A stretch of DNA of 12,234 nt. Source: an uncultured Oscillospiraceae bacterium. Its GTDB lineage: Bacteria > Bacillota > Clostridia > Oscillospirales > Oscillospiraceae. This document shows positions 1 through 6,449 of this stretch, one piece after another. The notes beneath the pieces are model-generated. The model did no database searches. It saw only the letters and a list, made by a program, of their open reading frames with translations, and was not told the DNA's origin. Position 1 is the first letter of the stretch. Every line of letters begins with the position of its first letter. The stretch lies in assembly GCA_900758955.1 (NCBI GenBank), contig CAAETL010000245.1, forward strand, positions 1 through 12,234. Reading direction: 5' to 3'. A program made the translations under genes and the position numbers.

Positions 1-1053
1 AATACTCCCCGGCAGCAAATAAAGTCCGGTCTCCCGGCGAAGGAACCAGGCCAGTTCCTTGGATTTTCCCGTAACGCTTGTACAATCCAGCCAGAGCAAG
101 TAGGTGGCCTGAGAGGATACTAAGGTCACCTCCGGAAGTTTTTTCTCCAAGAAATCTTGCGCCGCTTTTTTATTCTCCCAGATATACTGCCGCAGCGCTT
201 CCAGCCAGGGTTCTCCCTGGGTATAAGCGGCGATTGCCGCCTCAACGGCAAAGGAATTGGGTTCGTCAATCTTATCTGTTTCCAAGCCCCACTTCACTTT
301 TTCCCGCAGGTGAGGATTGGGCGCCACCACGCTGGCAGTTTGGAGCCCTGCCAAATTGAAGGTTTTGGTGGGCGTGACGGTTACCACACAATTCTGGGCA
401 CAGCGTTCCGAAACCGAGGCAAAGGGCACATACGTGCACCCCGGGTCTGTGAGGTCACAGTGGATCTCGTCCGAAATGACCACCACATGGTGCTGCCAGC
501 ACAGCTCGCCGATTCTCTCCAACGTCTCCCGATCCCAAAACTTCCCCACCGGGTTGTGGGGGTTGCACAAGATCATTAAAGTCACCTGGGGGTCTGCCAG
601 CCGGCGTTCCAGATCCTCCCAGTCGATTTGATAGGCCCCGTCTTGATAGACCAGGTCATTACCGGAGACGATGCGCCCGGTATTGACAATGCAGCCGGCA
701 AAGTTGTTATAGACGGGAGGCTGAATGAGAACCTTGTCGCCGGGCTGTGTAAGGTGACGAATAAGGGAGGCGAGAGCGGGAATGACCCCATCGCAAAATA
801 GGACCCACTCCTCCTCCATGGCCCAGTGGTAGCGCCGCGCCCACCACTGACTCACCGCCTGACGGTATGCCGGCGGGACGATCCCATAGCCATATACGCC
901 GCTGGCCGCCTTCCGCTCAATGGCCTTCGTAATGGCCGGGGCCGTTGGAAAATCCATGTCCGCCACCCACATGGGGAGCTCACCCTCTTTCACCTCCCAT
1001 TTCAAAGAATTGGTCCCCCGACGGTCGATCACTTGAGAAAATAGATGATTCAT
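1..1053 (-). CDS. MalY/PatB-type PLP-dependent C-S lyase / aminotransferase, 3' end outside window
   Basis: Fold-type I PLP enzyme of the MalY/PatB group, whose members mostly cleave C-S bonds (cystathionine or cysteine to pyruvate, ammonia and a thiol) in the cytoplasm. Only the first 351 residues are present; the family is usually about 390 long, so roughly 40 C-terminal residues lie beyond the left edge. Visible motifs: MWVADMDFPTAP (residues 28-39), SGVYGYG (51-57), NPHNPVG (164-170), SDEIHCDL (194-201) and TPTKTFNLAGL (227-237), where Lys230 is the expected PLP Schiff-base lysine. The start is ATG at 1053, with GGAGG seven to eight bases upstream on the minus strand. The frame is open to position 1. 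It is transcribed away from the recombinase island. Family assignment is firm from the motifs; the substrate (cystathionine, cysteine or a true amino transfer) cannot be read from sequence. Confidence 0.93.
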   Translation of the reverse strand, partial: MNHLFSQVIDRRGTNSLKWEVKEGELPMWVADMDFPTAPAITKAIERKAASGVYGYGIVPPAYRQAVSQWWARRYHWAMEEEWVLFCDGVIPALASLIRHLTQPGDKVLIQPPVYNNFAGCIVNTGRIVSGNDLVYQDGAYQIDWEDLERRLADPQVTLMILCNPHNPVGKFWDRETLERIGELCWQHHVVVISDEIHCDLTDPGCTYVPFASVSERCAQNCVVTVTPTKTFNLAGLQTASVVAPNPHLREKVKWGLETDKIDEPNSFAVEAAIAAYTQGEPWLEALRQYIWENKKAAQDFLEKKLPEVTLVSSQATYLLWLDCTSVTGKSKELAWFLRRETGLYLLPGSI

Positions 1054-1086
1054 ATAAAATTCCTCCATATTGTAACTGTCGACTCT

Positions 1087-1116
1087 ATCATACGCCAACT
1101 ATTATGTCCTCTTCAA
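1087..1116 (-). promoter_or_regulatory. candidate sigma-A promoter of the C-S lyase gene
   Basis: On the minus strand TTGAAG (1116-1111) and TATGAT (1092-1087) are separated by 18 bases, about 33 bases before the start codon. Both hexamers are one or two bases from consensus. No other candidate of similar quality is seen between here and the start codon. Confidence 0.5.
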
Positions 1117-1199
1117 GCCCTGATTGAAAAACCGCTCATATCCGTCCACCGGCTCCGCATACAGATAGAACTGTAACGTGCAAGAGGAGGAGACGCCCT

Positions 1200-1235
1200 A
1201 TGTCCATACTAGAAGGAGATGAGATCCCGCCGTGA
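1200..1235 (+). CDS. possible 11-codon leader mini-ORF coupled to the next small gene
   Basis: ATG at 1200 follows a very good Shine-Dalgarno, GAGGAGG at 1184-1190, with a nine-base spacer. It encodes MSILEGDEIPP and stops at TGA 1233-1235, which overlaps the GTG start (1232-1234) of the next reading frame in the arrangement GTGA. A second, weaker SD (AAGGAG, 1213-1218) for the following gene lies inside it. This looks like a translationally coupled leader or the worn 3' end of an older gene. No homology can be claimed for 11 residues. Confidence 0.35.
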   Translation: MSILEGDEIPP

Positions 1236-1372
1236 AAAAGGCCAAGCTTACATACACGTTTCATAATCCCAATCCAGCGGGGACCACCGCAGATTTTCTT
1301 CTCAACATATTCGTGGAAGTGAATTTGCCCAAAGTTCAGGTAGCGGTCTATCGCTCCATCGCCCGACTCTAG
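1232..1372 (+). CDS. 46-aa small protein preceding the recombinase
   Basis: GTG-started 46-codon frame with AAGGAG 13 bases upstream and a terminator directly downstream. The product is basic at both ends. It contains YTFHNPNP (residues 8-15) followed by a short predicted amphipathic helix, TADFLLNIFVEVN (19-31). From memory, short proteins with an HNPN-type motif and this helix are found beside serine recombinases in clostridial genomes; I cannot confirm this without a search. There is no signal peptide, membrane segment or metal-binding motif. The motif content, the SD and the position just before a recombinase support a real gene. Against it are the GTG start, the long SD spacing and the small size. 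The function is unknown; it could be an accessory or directionality factor for the recombinase, which is inference only. Confidence 0.58.
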   Translation: MKKAKLTYTFHNPNPAGTTADFLLNIFVEVNLPKVQVAVYRSIARL

Positions 1373-1386
1373 TCACCCCAAGGCGC

Positions 1387-1421
1387 ATCCCGTCATCCCG
1401 AAGAAGGATGGCGGGATTTTT
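1387..1421 (+). terminator. intrinsic terminator after the 46-aa gene
   Basis: The stem ATCCCGTCATCC (1387-1398) pairs with GGATGGCGGGAT (1406-1417): 12 base pairs, one of them a wobble, with a seven-base loop. It is followed by a T run (1417-1421). It lies 15 bases after the stop of the 46-aa gene and separates it transcriptionally from the recombinase. Confidence 0.8.
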
Positions 1422-1551
1422 ATTGGAACTAGGGCCGCGGCAGACATCAAAGACACTCCCCTCGATCCCAAGGCAATGTCCCAAACGCGGCGGATCGGGC
1501 ATGGTTCCGCCAGCCCCCTCTTCTTTTCCCTTTTTCCCTCTGTCATTTTGA

Positions 1552-1557
1552 TACAAT
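1552..1557 (+). promoter_or_regulatory. possible -10 element of the recombinase promoter
   Basis: TACAAT stands 38 bases before the recombinase start, in a T-rich stretch (1521-1550) downstream of the terminator. No convincing -35 hexamer is seen at 16-18 bases, so this is a weak call. The 180-odd bases between the terminator and the start codon otherwise contain nothing I can identify. Confidence 0.3.
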
Positions 1558-1595
1558 GGGGACAAGCCTATGTTACGGGAAGGAGAGGCGGAATC

Positions 1596-3131
1596 ATGAA
1601 AATTGCCGCGTATTGCCGTGTTTCCACGGATAAAACGGATCAGCTCAACAGTCTGGAGACCCAGAAACGGTTCTTCACAGAATATACCCAAAAGACCGGG
1701 GACGAGCTGGTTCGATTGTATGCAGACGAGGGAATTTCGGGGACGAAAACCAAAAACCGTAAGGAGTTCTTACGGCTGATGCGGGATGCGGAACAGGGGA
1801 TCTTTGATCAGGTGGTGGTTAAGGACATCTCTCGGTTTGCGCGAAACACCGTGGACTTACTGCAAAATATCCGGAAACTGAAGGCCTTAAATATTGAAAC
1901 GCTGTTTTTAACCGCCAATATGACCTCCATGGGCAACAGTGAATTTATTCTGACCATCTTCGGCGCCTTAGCCCAGGAGGAGAGCGCCAACACCTCCAAA
2001 CGCATCAAATTCGGGAAAAAAATGAACGCGGAAAACGGCCGGGTCCCCAATTTGGTCTATGGGTATGATAAAACCATTGGGGACTATTTTCACTTAACCA
2101 TCAATCCAGCGGAGGCCGACGTCGTCCGGGAGATATTTGACCGGTATGTCAATCATGGGGACGGCGCCTCCAAAATCGCCAACGCCCTCAACGCCCGCGG
2201 GATAAAAACCAAGCGCAACTGCCGCTGGAGTCAAAATGCCGTCTGCCGCATTCTGTCAAACGAGCTTTACACGGGTAAAATCATCAACGGCAAGCAAGAG
2301 GTGTCGGACTTTTTAACGGGACAGCGGCGGACGCGGGAGGAATCCGAATGGATGGTGGTCCACCGTCCGGATCTGCGGATCATTGCGCCGGAGGCTTTTG
2401 CCCGTGCGCAGGAGACCATGAAAGCGCGGGGCAAGACCTTCCAGGTGGAGAACGTAAGGCAGAGCAATAAATATTTGTTTTCCACTCTTATCAAATGTAA
2501 GGAATGCGGGTGGTCGTTTCGGCGCACGGTTCGCACCTATCAAAATACCTATGTGCGCTGGGTCTGTTCCCGTCACAACGGCAAAGGGGCGGACGCCTGT
2601 CCCAATGGGGCGGCTGTGGATGAGGAGGAGCTGATCGGCGTCCTGGAAGAGTACTTTTCAAGCCTGCTTCGGGAGAAGAAAAACGTTGTCCGCCAGGTGG
2701 TAAAGGCCTTTCAAAAGGTCTACCGAGCCAAGGATGAAACACAAGTTTGCGGAAAGGAACTGGCCGATCAACTGTCCAAACTGCAAAAAACCAGGCTGAA
2801 ATATATGGAGATGTATGCGGACGATCTGATGACCCGGGAGGAGCTGAACGATAAGATGTCCCAGCTGAGGCTGAAGATCACACGGCTGGAAACCGAACGG
2901 GAGTCCGCCGCTATTTCCGCCATGAATCGTGAAGAACTGGAGGATATTCTAAACCGCACGTTCCAGGCTATTGAGGACATCTCCGATGTTCGGCAAATGA
3001 CCAACGCCCAGCTCAAACGCATTCTTCAAAAAATCGAAGTGGACCAAACGGGCCATGTGGACATTTACCTTCGCCTGCTGGAGGACCTTGGCTTGCCGGA
3101 AACCGTTCCCATTTATCACAGCCATACATAA
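1596..3131 (+). CDS. large serine recombinase (resolvase/invertase family)
   Basis: A 511-aa site-specific DNA recombinase of the large serine class, which cuts and rejoins DNA through a 5' phosphoserine link and typically integrates or excises mobile elements. Domain order: N-terminal resolvase domain (about 1-150) with YCRVSTD, giving catalytic Ser10 and Arg8, and DISRFARN (77-84) supplying further active-site arginines; the recombinase domain (about 155-285); a zinc ribbon with Cys301, Cys304, Cys324 and Cys335; a coiled coil (about 385-440) rich in Leu, Lys and Glu; and a C-terminal tail. All core motifs are intact and the length is normal. ATG 1596 is chosen because it places the catalytic Ser at residue 10 and has AAGGAGAGG upstream. 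A longer in-frame extension to 1476 would run through untranslated leader. No cargo genes, such as resistance or conjugation genes, are seen beside it. Confidence 0.95.
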   Translation: MKIAAYCRVSTDKTDQLNSLETQKRFFTEYTQKTGDELVRLYADEGISGTKTKNRKEFLRLMRDAEQGIFDQVVVKDISRFARNTVDLLQNIRKLKALNIETLFLTANMTSMGNSEFILTIFGALAQEESANTSKRIKFGKKMNAENGRVPNLVYGYDKTIGDYFHLTINPAEADVVREIFDRYVNHGDGASKIANALNARGIKTKRNCRWSQNAVCRILSNELYTGKIINGKQEVSDFLTGQRRTREESEWMVVHRPDLRIIAPEAFARAQETMKARGKTFQVENVRQSNKYLFSTLIKCKECGWSFRRTVRTYQNTYVRWVCSRHNGKGADACPNGAAVDEEELIGVLEEYFSSLLREKKNVVRQVVKAFQKVYRAKDETQVCGKELADQLSKLQKTRLKYMEMYADDLMTREELNDKMSQLRLKITRLETERESAAISAMNREELEDILNRTFQAIEDISDVRQMTNAQLKRILQKIEVDQTGHVDIYLRLLEDLGLPETVPIYHSHT

Positions 3132-3264
3132 AGATCTATCTGACCGCTTACCCGGATTCAATCGTCCGCTCTATCTCCAGGTTAAAGAAATTCTGGAACA
3201 GAACAAAGCGGAACGGCACATCCGGGGCGGCATTGCCACCCGACGAAAGTATAAAGGCGAGTAA
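3132..3264 (+). pseudogene. start-less coding remnant behind the recombinase
   Basis: Just after the recombinase stop, another frame (+1 relative to it) stays open to TAA at 3262-3264. It encodes a protein-like, strongly charged stretch including FNRPLYLQVKEILEQNK and RHIRGGIATRRKYKG. The only in-frame ATG is at 3055, well inside the recombinase and without an SD, so there is no plausible start. The GG-x-AT-x-x-KY ending resembles the C-terminal tails of some clostridial recombinase-associated proteins as I remember them, but this is not verified. It is most simply the 3' tail of a lost second gene of the element, or a tail detached from the recombinase by a frameshift. Confidence 0.4.
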
Positions 3265-3419
3265 AAGGCGGATCGCGCCGAAGCCGGAACCTTGCAGCTA
3301 AGGCTGTGCCAAACATGCGAAAAATCGGACGGAAGCCACATTGCATGTATCAGAAGCAAATGGGTACATACCGTTTCCTGCACCTGTCTGGACGAAATCC
3401 GCGGTAGTTCTTTTGTCCC
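3265..3419. other. gene-free stretch between recombinase island and yloV terminators
   Basis: Within the roughly 420 bases between the recombinase and yloV, this part has no frame with a credible start and SD, no RNA gene I recognise, and no direct repeat that would mark an element end. The rest of the gap holds two hairpins listed separately. Confidence 0.5.
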
Positions 3420-3452
3420 GGGAAAGCCGCCTTCTATAAGGGGGCTTTTCCC
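3420..3452 (+). terminator. hairpin with T run, probable terminator of the recombinase island
   Basis: AAAGCCGCCTT (3423-3433) pairs with AAGGGGGCTTT (3438-3448) around a four-base loop CTAT with one G-G mismatch. GGG and CCC extend the outer stem across a one-base bulge. The right arm ends in TTTT, which favours the plus strand. It sits about 155 bases beyond the last open frame of the island. Confidence 0.55.
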
Positions 3453-3490
3453 CGTCCCGTTTGTACAAGGGGCGGCAGGCGCTCAAAACA

Positions 3491-3524
3491 AGTCCCCCGG
3501 CAGAGACGGTTCTGTCGGGGGACT
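3491..3524 (-). terminator. intrinsic terminator of the yloU-yloV operon
   Basis: Two 14-base arms (3491-3504 and 3511-3524) form a GC-rich stem with one wobble pair and a six-base loop. Read on the minus strand the stem is followed by TGTTTTGA. It lies 27 bases after the stop codon of the DAK2/YloV gene, the right place and strand for its terminator. Confidence 0.8.
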
Positions 3525-3551
3525 GCACTGTATTTGTCATAGGACGGTCGG

Positions 3552-5207
3552 TTATTCGGCTGAAATCAGATAGGAATATACCGGCTGTCCACCGTTTAAT
3601 AGGGTGATCTCTGCATCAGGGCAGGCCGCCTGGAACCGGGCCATGGTCTCCTCCCCCGCTGTTTGATCCACGTCCTCTCCATAAAAAATGGTGATGAACT
3701 CCGCCTCTCGGCGGGCGATCTCCGCCGCCATTCGGCCTTGGAGCACCTCCAGTTCCTCCTCAGTGCCGAAGAGCTGGTTGTCCAAAAGCGCCAGATAGTC
3801 GCCGGCTTTAATGGCGTTGCCGTCAAATTCGGAGTCACGGGCGGCGTAAGTAATCTCCATGGTGGTGACATTTTCCATCGCCGCCTCCATTGCCGCCGTA
3901 TTCTCCTCCGGGGTCCCTTCATAGTCCATGTTCAACATCGCGGAAATGCCCTGGGGCACCGTTTTGGCGGGCAGTACGATTACCCGCTTGCCCTCGGCCA
4001 GTTCCACGCACTGCTGGGCCGCCATGATAATATTTTTGTTGTTGGGAAGCACGTAGACAATCTCCGCCGGGGTCTTGTCGATCTCCCGGAGAATGTCCTG
4101 GGTAGAGGGGTTCATCGTTTGCCCGCCGCTGATAATGCCGTCGGCGCCCAGTTCCCGAAACACGTCGGCCAGGCCCTCCCCGGCGCACACGGCGACGAAG
4201 CCGTATTGTTTCTCCGGCTCTGCGATCTCTCGGGTCTCTTCCACCGGTTCCGCCGCCTCAGCGGCCGCCTCTTCCAGAATCTCCGTGTGCTGCTGGCGCA
4301 TGTTCTCCACTTTGACCGTGAGCAGATTACCGTAAGTCAAGGCCTCTTCCAGCACCTTGCCAGGGTGATTGGTGTGGACGTGAACCTTGATAATCTCATC
4401 GTCGTCCACCAACACCAAACTGTCGCCCATGGCGTTCAGGAAAGAACGAAGATCCTGGGGATCACGTCTGGTGTCCCGTGAGCAGATAAACTCGGTGCAA
4501 TAGCCATAGGTGATTTCGGTGGTAGAAAACTCAGCGAAGTTGGCCTTCTCCTGCTGCACGGGAGGCGTTTCCTCCTCCACTTGGGGCATTGGCTTTCCCT
4601 GAAGCTCGTCCAGCATTCCCCGGAGAATCACCACGTATCCCATCCCGCCCGCGTCCACCACGCCGGCCCGCTTTAAGACCGGATTCTGCTGGGTGGTTTC
4701 GGGCAGGGCGGCTTCCGCCGCCAAAAGGGTCTGCTCCAAGACATATTCAACATCGGTGTTTTCACGGGCCGCTTCCTCCGCCCGGGCCGCGCAGACGCGG
4801 GATACGGTGAGCACAGTGCCCTCAGCCGGCTTCATTACCGCTTTATAGGCCGCAGTCACGCCGAAGTTCAGGGCAATGGCAAAATCCATACCATCAACCA
4901 CGTCCATATCCTTCAGCGACTTGGAAAATCCTCGAAAAAGCAGGGACAAAATTACCCCGGAATTGCCCCGGGCTCCCCGCAGCATGGCAGAGGCGTTTAC
5001 CGCCGCCGCTTCGGATACGGTTTTGGGCTTTTTCTGCGCCAGCTCCGTCGCCGCCGCGCCGATGGTGAGGCTCATATTGGTGCCGGTATCCCCATCCGGC
5101 ACAGGGAAAACGTTGAGCTCGTTAATCTTCTGCTTTTCCGCATTTAGGGACGCCGACGCATGGATCATCATCCTGGCCAGCAGCTCTCCCTCCAGAACCT
5201 GTATCAT
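3552..5207 (-). CDS. yloV: DAK2 (DhaL)-domain kinase, YloV / FakA-like fatty acid kinase catalytic subunit
   Basis: A 551-aa cytoplasmic kinase of the YloV/FakA family. In Staphylococcus aureus FakA phosphorylates fatty acids held by a DegV-type FakB protein. Domain order: DhaL nucleotide-binding domain (about 1-205) with NVFPVPDGDTGTN (32-44), where Asp38 and Asp40 match the Mg-binding aspartates, and RGARGNSGV (78-86); a Glu/Gln-rich linker (208-222); a middle domain (about 230-305) with YGYCTEF (Cys237) and VHVHTN (His276, His278), the Cys and two His that bind zinc in FakA as I recall it; a Glu/Ala linker (309-333); and a C-terminal domain to 551. Length and all key residues are normal. 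ATG 5207 has AAAGGA ten bases upstream. It follows yloU by 33 bases in one operon. No fakB/degV gene is visible, so fatty acid kinase activity is inferred from the family. Confidence 0.93.
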   Translation of the reverse strand: MIQVLEGELLARMMIHASASLNAEKQKINELNVFPVPDGDTGTNMSLTIGAAATELAQKKPKTVSEAAAVNASAMLRGARGNSGVILSLLFRGFSKSLKDMDVVDGMDFAIALNFGVTAAYKAVMKPAEGTVLTVSRVCAARAEEAARENTDVEYVLEQTLLAAEAALPETTQQNPVLKRAGVVDAGGMGYVVILRGMLDELQGKPMPQVEEETPPVQQEKANFAEFSTTEITYGYCTEFICSRDTRRDPQDLRSFLNAMGDSLVLVDDDEIIKVHVHTNHPGKVLEEALTYGNLLTVKVENMRQQHTEILEEAAAEAAEPVEETREIAEPEKQYGFVAVCAGEGLADVFRELGADGIISGGQTMNPSTQDILREIDKTPAEIVYVLPNNKNIIMAAQQCVELAEGKRVIVLPAKTVPQGISAMLNMDYEGTPEENTAAMEAAMENVTTMEITYAARDSEFDGNAIKAGDYLALLDNQLFGTEEELEVLQGRMAAEIARREAEFITIFYGEDVDQTAGEETMARFQAACPDAEITLLNGGQPVYSYLISAE

Positions 5208-5240
5208 AAACTCGAATTCCTTTCTTTGGTACTGCGGCCT

Positions 5241-5591
5241 TTAGCCGATCTCCATGGAATCAATATAAACGTCTACGGCTCGGACCTCTGCGCCGGTCAA
5301 ACGGCTGACGGTATACCGCACCTCACTCATAATCGAATTGCTCACCGCCGTCAAATTTACCCCGTTATCCACGATGATGTGCAGTTCGATAGAGACGGTG
5401 TCGTCATCCTGGAATATCACTCTGACCCCTTTGGCCATGGATTCGCTGCGGAGCAGATGAACCAGCCCGTCTTTCTTGGAGCGGGCCGCCATCCCCTTTA
5501 CACCGAAACAGCTGGTGGCGACCGCGCCGGTAATGGTGGTGAATACATCGCTGCCGATCCGGATTTCGCCCAGCTCATTTTGTAATTTCAT
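5241..5591 (-). CDS. yloU: Asp23/Gls24 family envelope stress protein, YloU-like
   Basis: A 116-aa protein of the Asp23/Gls24 family (DUF322), small proteins linked to the cell envelope and alkaline shock in Firmicutes. It aligns in pattern with Bacillus subtilis YloU along its length: an N-terminal GEIRIGSDVFTTI, then CFGVKGMA (28-35), DGLVHLLR (41-48), VSIELHIIVDNG (66-77) and the ending VDVYIDSM (106-113). It has no transmembrane segment. The start is placed at ATG 5591 because AAAGGA lies eight bases upstream. An ATG nine bases earlier (5600) would overlap that SD and is unlikely to be used. It is the first gene of the pair with the YloV kinase (33-base gap), an arrangement conserved in many Firmicutes. 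Its promoter overlaps that of the divergent small membrane protein. The precise role is not known. Confidence 0.92.
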   Translation of the reverse strand: MKLQNELGEIRIGSDVFTTITGAVATSCFGVKGMAARSKKDGLVHLLRSESMAKGVRVIFQDDDTVSIELHIIVDNGVNLTAVSNSIMSEVRYTVSRLTGAEVRAVDVYIDSMEIG

Positions 5592-5636
5592 ATACGCCAT
5601 CCTTTCTGTGCATTGTCAGCACCACTTTGGGAAAAA

Positions 5637-5665
5637 ATAATTTCCGCATTGTATTTTACTTTCAA
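5637..5665 (-). promoter_or_regulatory. candidate promoter of yloU-yloV
   Basis: On the minus strand TTGAAA (5665-5660) is followed after 17 bases by AATTAT (5642-5637); they match consensus at five and four positions. The implied start site is about 35-40 bases before the yloU start codon. It overlaps the divergent promoter at 5649-5677. Confidence 0.4.
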
Positions 5666-5677
5666 ATCATGTAGAAT
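5649..5677 (+). promoter_or_regulatory. candidate promoter of the 65-aa membrane protein
   Basis: TTGTAT (5649-5654) and TAGAAT (5672-5677) have a 17-base spacer. The start of transcription would be near 5684, with a strong SD (GAGGAGG, 5696-5702) and ATG 5710 directly downstream, giving a short leader. Confidence 0.6.
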
Positions 5678-5709
5678 AGCACTAAACTCAATTGTGAGGA
5701 GGTTTTTGC

Positions 5710-5907
5710 ATGAAGTTAACGAAGTTGATGCTGAAGCTCGCCGCCGCCATTCTGACCGCCGCCGCCGTCACCTGCTGCATTCTTGCCAATCTGGACCGTA
5801 TTACGGATGGAATCATCTGCCTGCGGGAAAAACTGGCCGAGAAGCGTTATTGCATGAGCTGCGGCTGTGAGGAAGAGTCCGATGAATTTGAGGATTGGGA
5901 CGACTAA
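5710..5907 (+). CDS. 65-aa single-pass membrane protein with Cys-rich, acidic tail
   Basis: ATG 5710 follows GAGGAGG with a seven-base spacer, a promoter lies upstream and an intrinsic terminator follows the stop, so this is a complete monocistronic gene. Residues 1-9 are basic (three Lys). Residues 10-27 form a hydrophobic helix rich in Ala, Leu and Ile, ending with the pair Cys22-Cys23. Residues 28-47 are polar and predicted helical (Cys37), then comes CMSCGC (48-53) and a strongly acidic end (EEESDEFEDWDD). There is no lipobox with the right spacing, so a lipoprotein is unlikely. The positive-inside rule puts the N-terminus in the cytoplasm and the tail outside, though so short a protein could sit the other way. 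I do not recognise the family. CxxCxC is a possible metal or disulfide site. Confidence 0.8.
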   Translation: MKLTKLMLKLAAAILTAAAVTCCILANLDRITDGIICLREKLAEKRYCMSCGCEEESDEFEDWDD

Positions 5908-5921
5908 ATGTGATTTGAATG

Positions 5922-5949
5922 AAGCTCCGCCAAACGGCGGGGCTTTTTT
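5922..5949 (+). terminator. intrinsic terminator of the 65-aa gene
   Basis: AAGCTCCGCC (5922-5931) pairs with GGCGGGGCTT (5936-5945) around AAAC with one wobble pair, followed by TTTTTT (5944-5949). The T run touches the stop codon of the convergent thioesterase gene, so the hairpin may also serve the minus strand, although no good T run follows on that side. Confidence 0.85.
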
Positions 5950-6449
5950 CATGACTCCCGCTCTTCGATCAGATCCTTTGGCGTAATGACGTGGGGTTTC
6001 ACCTGCCGCACCACACAGAAGGTAAATAGGGCTGTGGTCAAGAGCTCCCCCTCCTCGTCGGTCTCCTCCACATAGGCGACGCAGACGCTTTTTCCCAACT
6101 TCTGCGGCACCGAGCGGCAACGCACCAGCCTGCCTGAGGCGGGACGGAGAAAATTCACCGTACTGCTTTGGGTGACGCAGAGCCTTCCCGAGGCGGCCAT
6201 ATTGTGTCCCGCCACCGTGTCAGCCAGGGCTACCAGACAGCCTCCATGAACGGTTCCATAGGGGTTGAGAACCCCGTCGTTTACCGTCATGACCCCTTCC
6301 GCGCCGTTGGCGTCGGCCCAGAGTATTTCGATCTGATTGCGCTCTGCGAAGGGATCTAAGGCCCGCTCCCCCCGGTCCAGCTTATCCGAGACCATGGCCG
6401 TCATTTCCGCATGGGTACGGGGTGGGCGTCTCTCATCGGAGGAAGCCAT
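5949..6449 (-). CDS. PaaI-type hotdog-fold thioesterase
   Basis: A 166-aa acyl-CoA thioesterase-like protein of the hotdog superfamily (PaaI/YdiI type), cytoplasmic and usually tetrameric. The family signature is clear: NPYGTVHGGCLVALADTVAG (62-81), including Asn62, His68, Gly69, Gly70 and Asp77. It is followed by the central strands TQSSTVNFLRPASG (93-106) and VAYVEETDEEGELL (124-137). The first 25 or so residues are a charged extension before the hotdog domain. ATG 6449 lies inside the 3' end of the Suf-like gene (17-base overlap) and has a GGAGGAG SD seven bases upstream within that gene, so it should be translationally coupled. It is the last gene of the suf operon. The substrate is not predictable; the general enzyme class is firm. 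Confidence 0.92.
   Translation of the reverse strand: MASSDERRPPRTHAEMTAMVSDKLDRGERALDPFAERNQIEILWADANGAEGVMTVNDGVLNPYGTVHGGCLVALADTVAGHNMAASGRLCVTQSSTVNFLRPASGRLVRCRSVPQKLGKSVCVAYVEETDEEGELLTTALFTFCVVRQVKPHVITPKDLIEERES

Noticed and set aside
1104..1199. Minus-strand open stretch of about 31 codons ending in a Phe- and Tyr-rich peptide
   Set aside because: No start codon or SD, too short, and it overlaps the C-S lyase promoter region; no recognisable homology.
1476..1595. 40-codon in-frame extension upstream of the recombinase start
   Set aside because: It would displace the catalytic serine motif from its usual place near residue 10, has no SD, and overlaps the likely promoter; ATG 1596 fits the family and has a good SD.
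3663..4481. Long open frame antisense to the YloV kinase gene (272 codons)
   Set aside because: Shadow of the GC-rich codon pattern of a well-identified gene; its product is His- and Arg-rich without domain motifs and has no SD.
5591..5600. Upstream ATG three codons before the chosen yloU start
   Set aside because: That ATG overlaps the AAAGGA Shine-Dalgarno, whereas ATG 5591 has an eight-base spacer.
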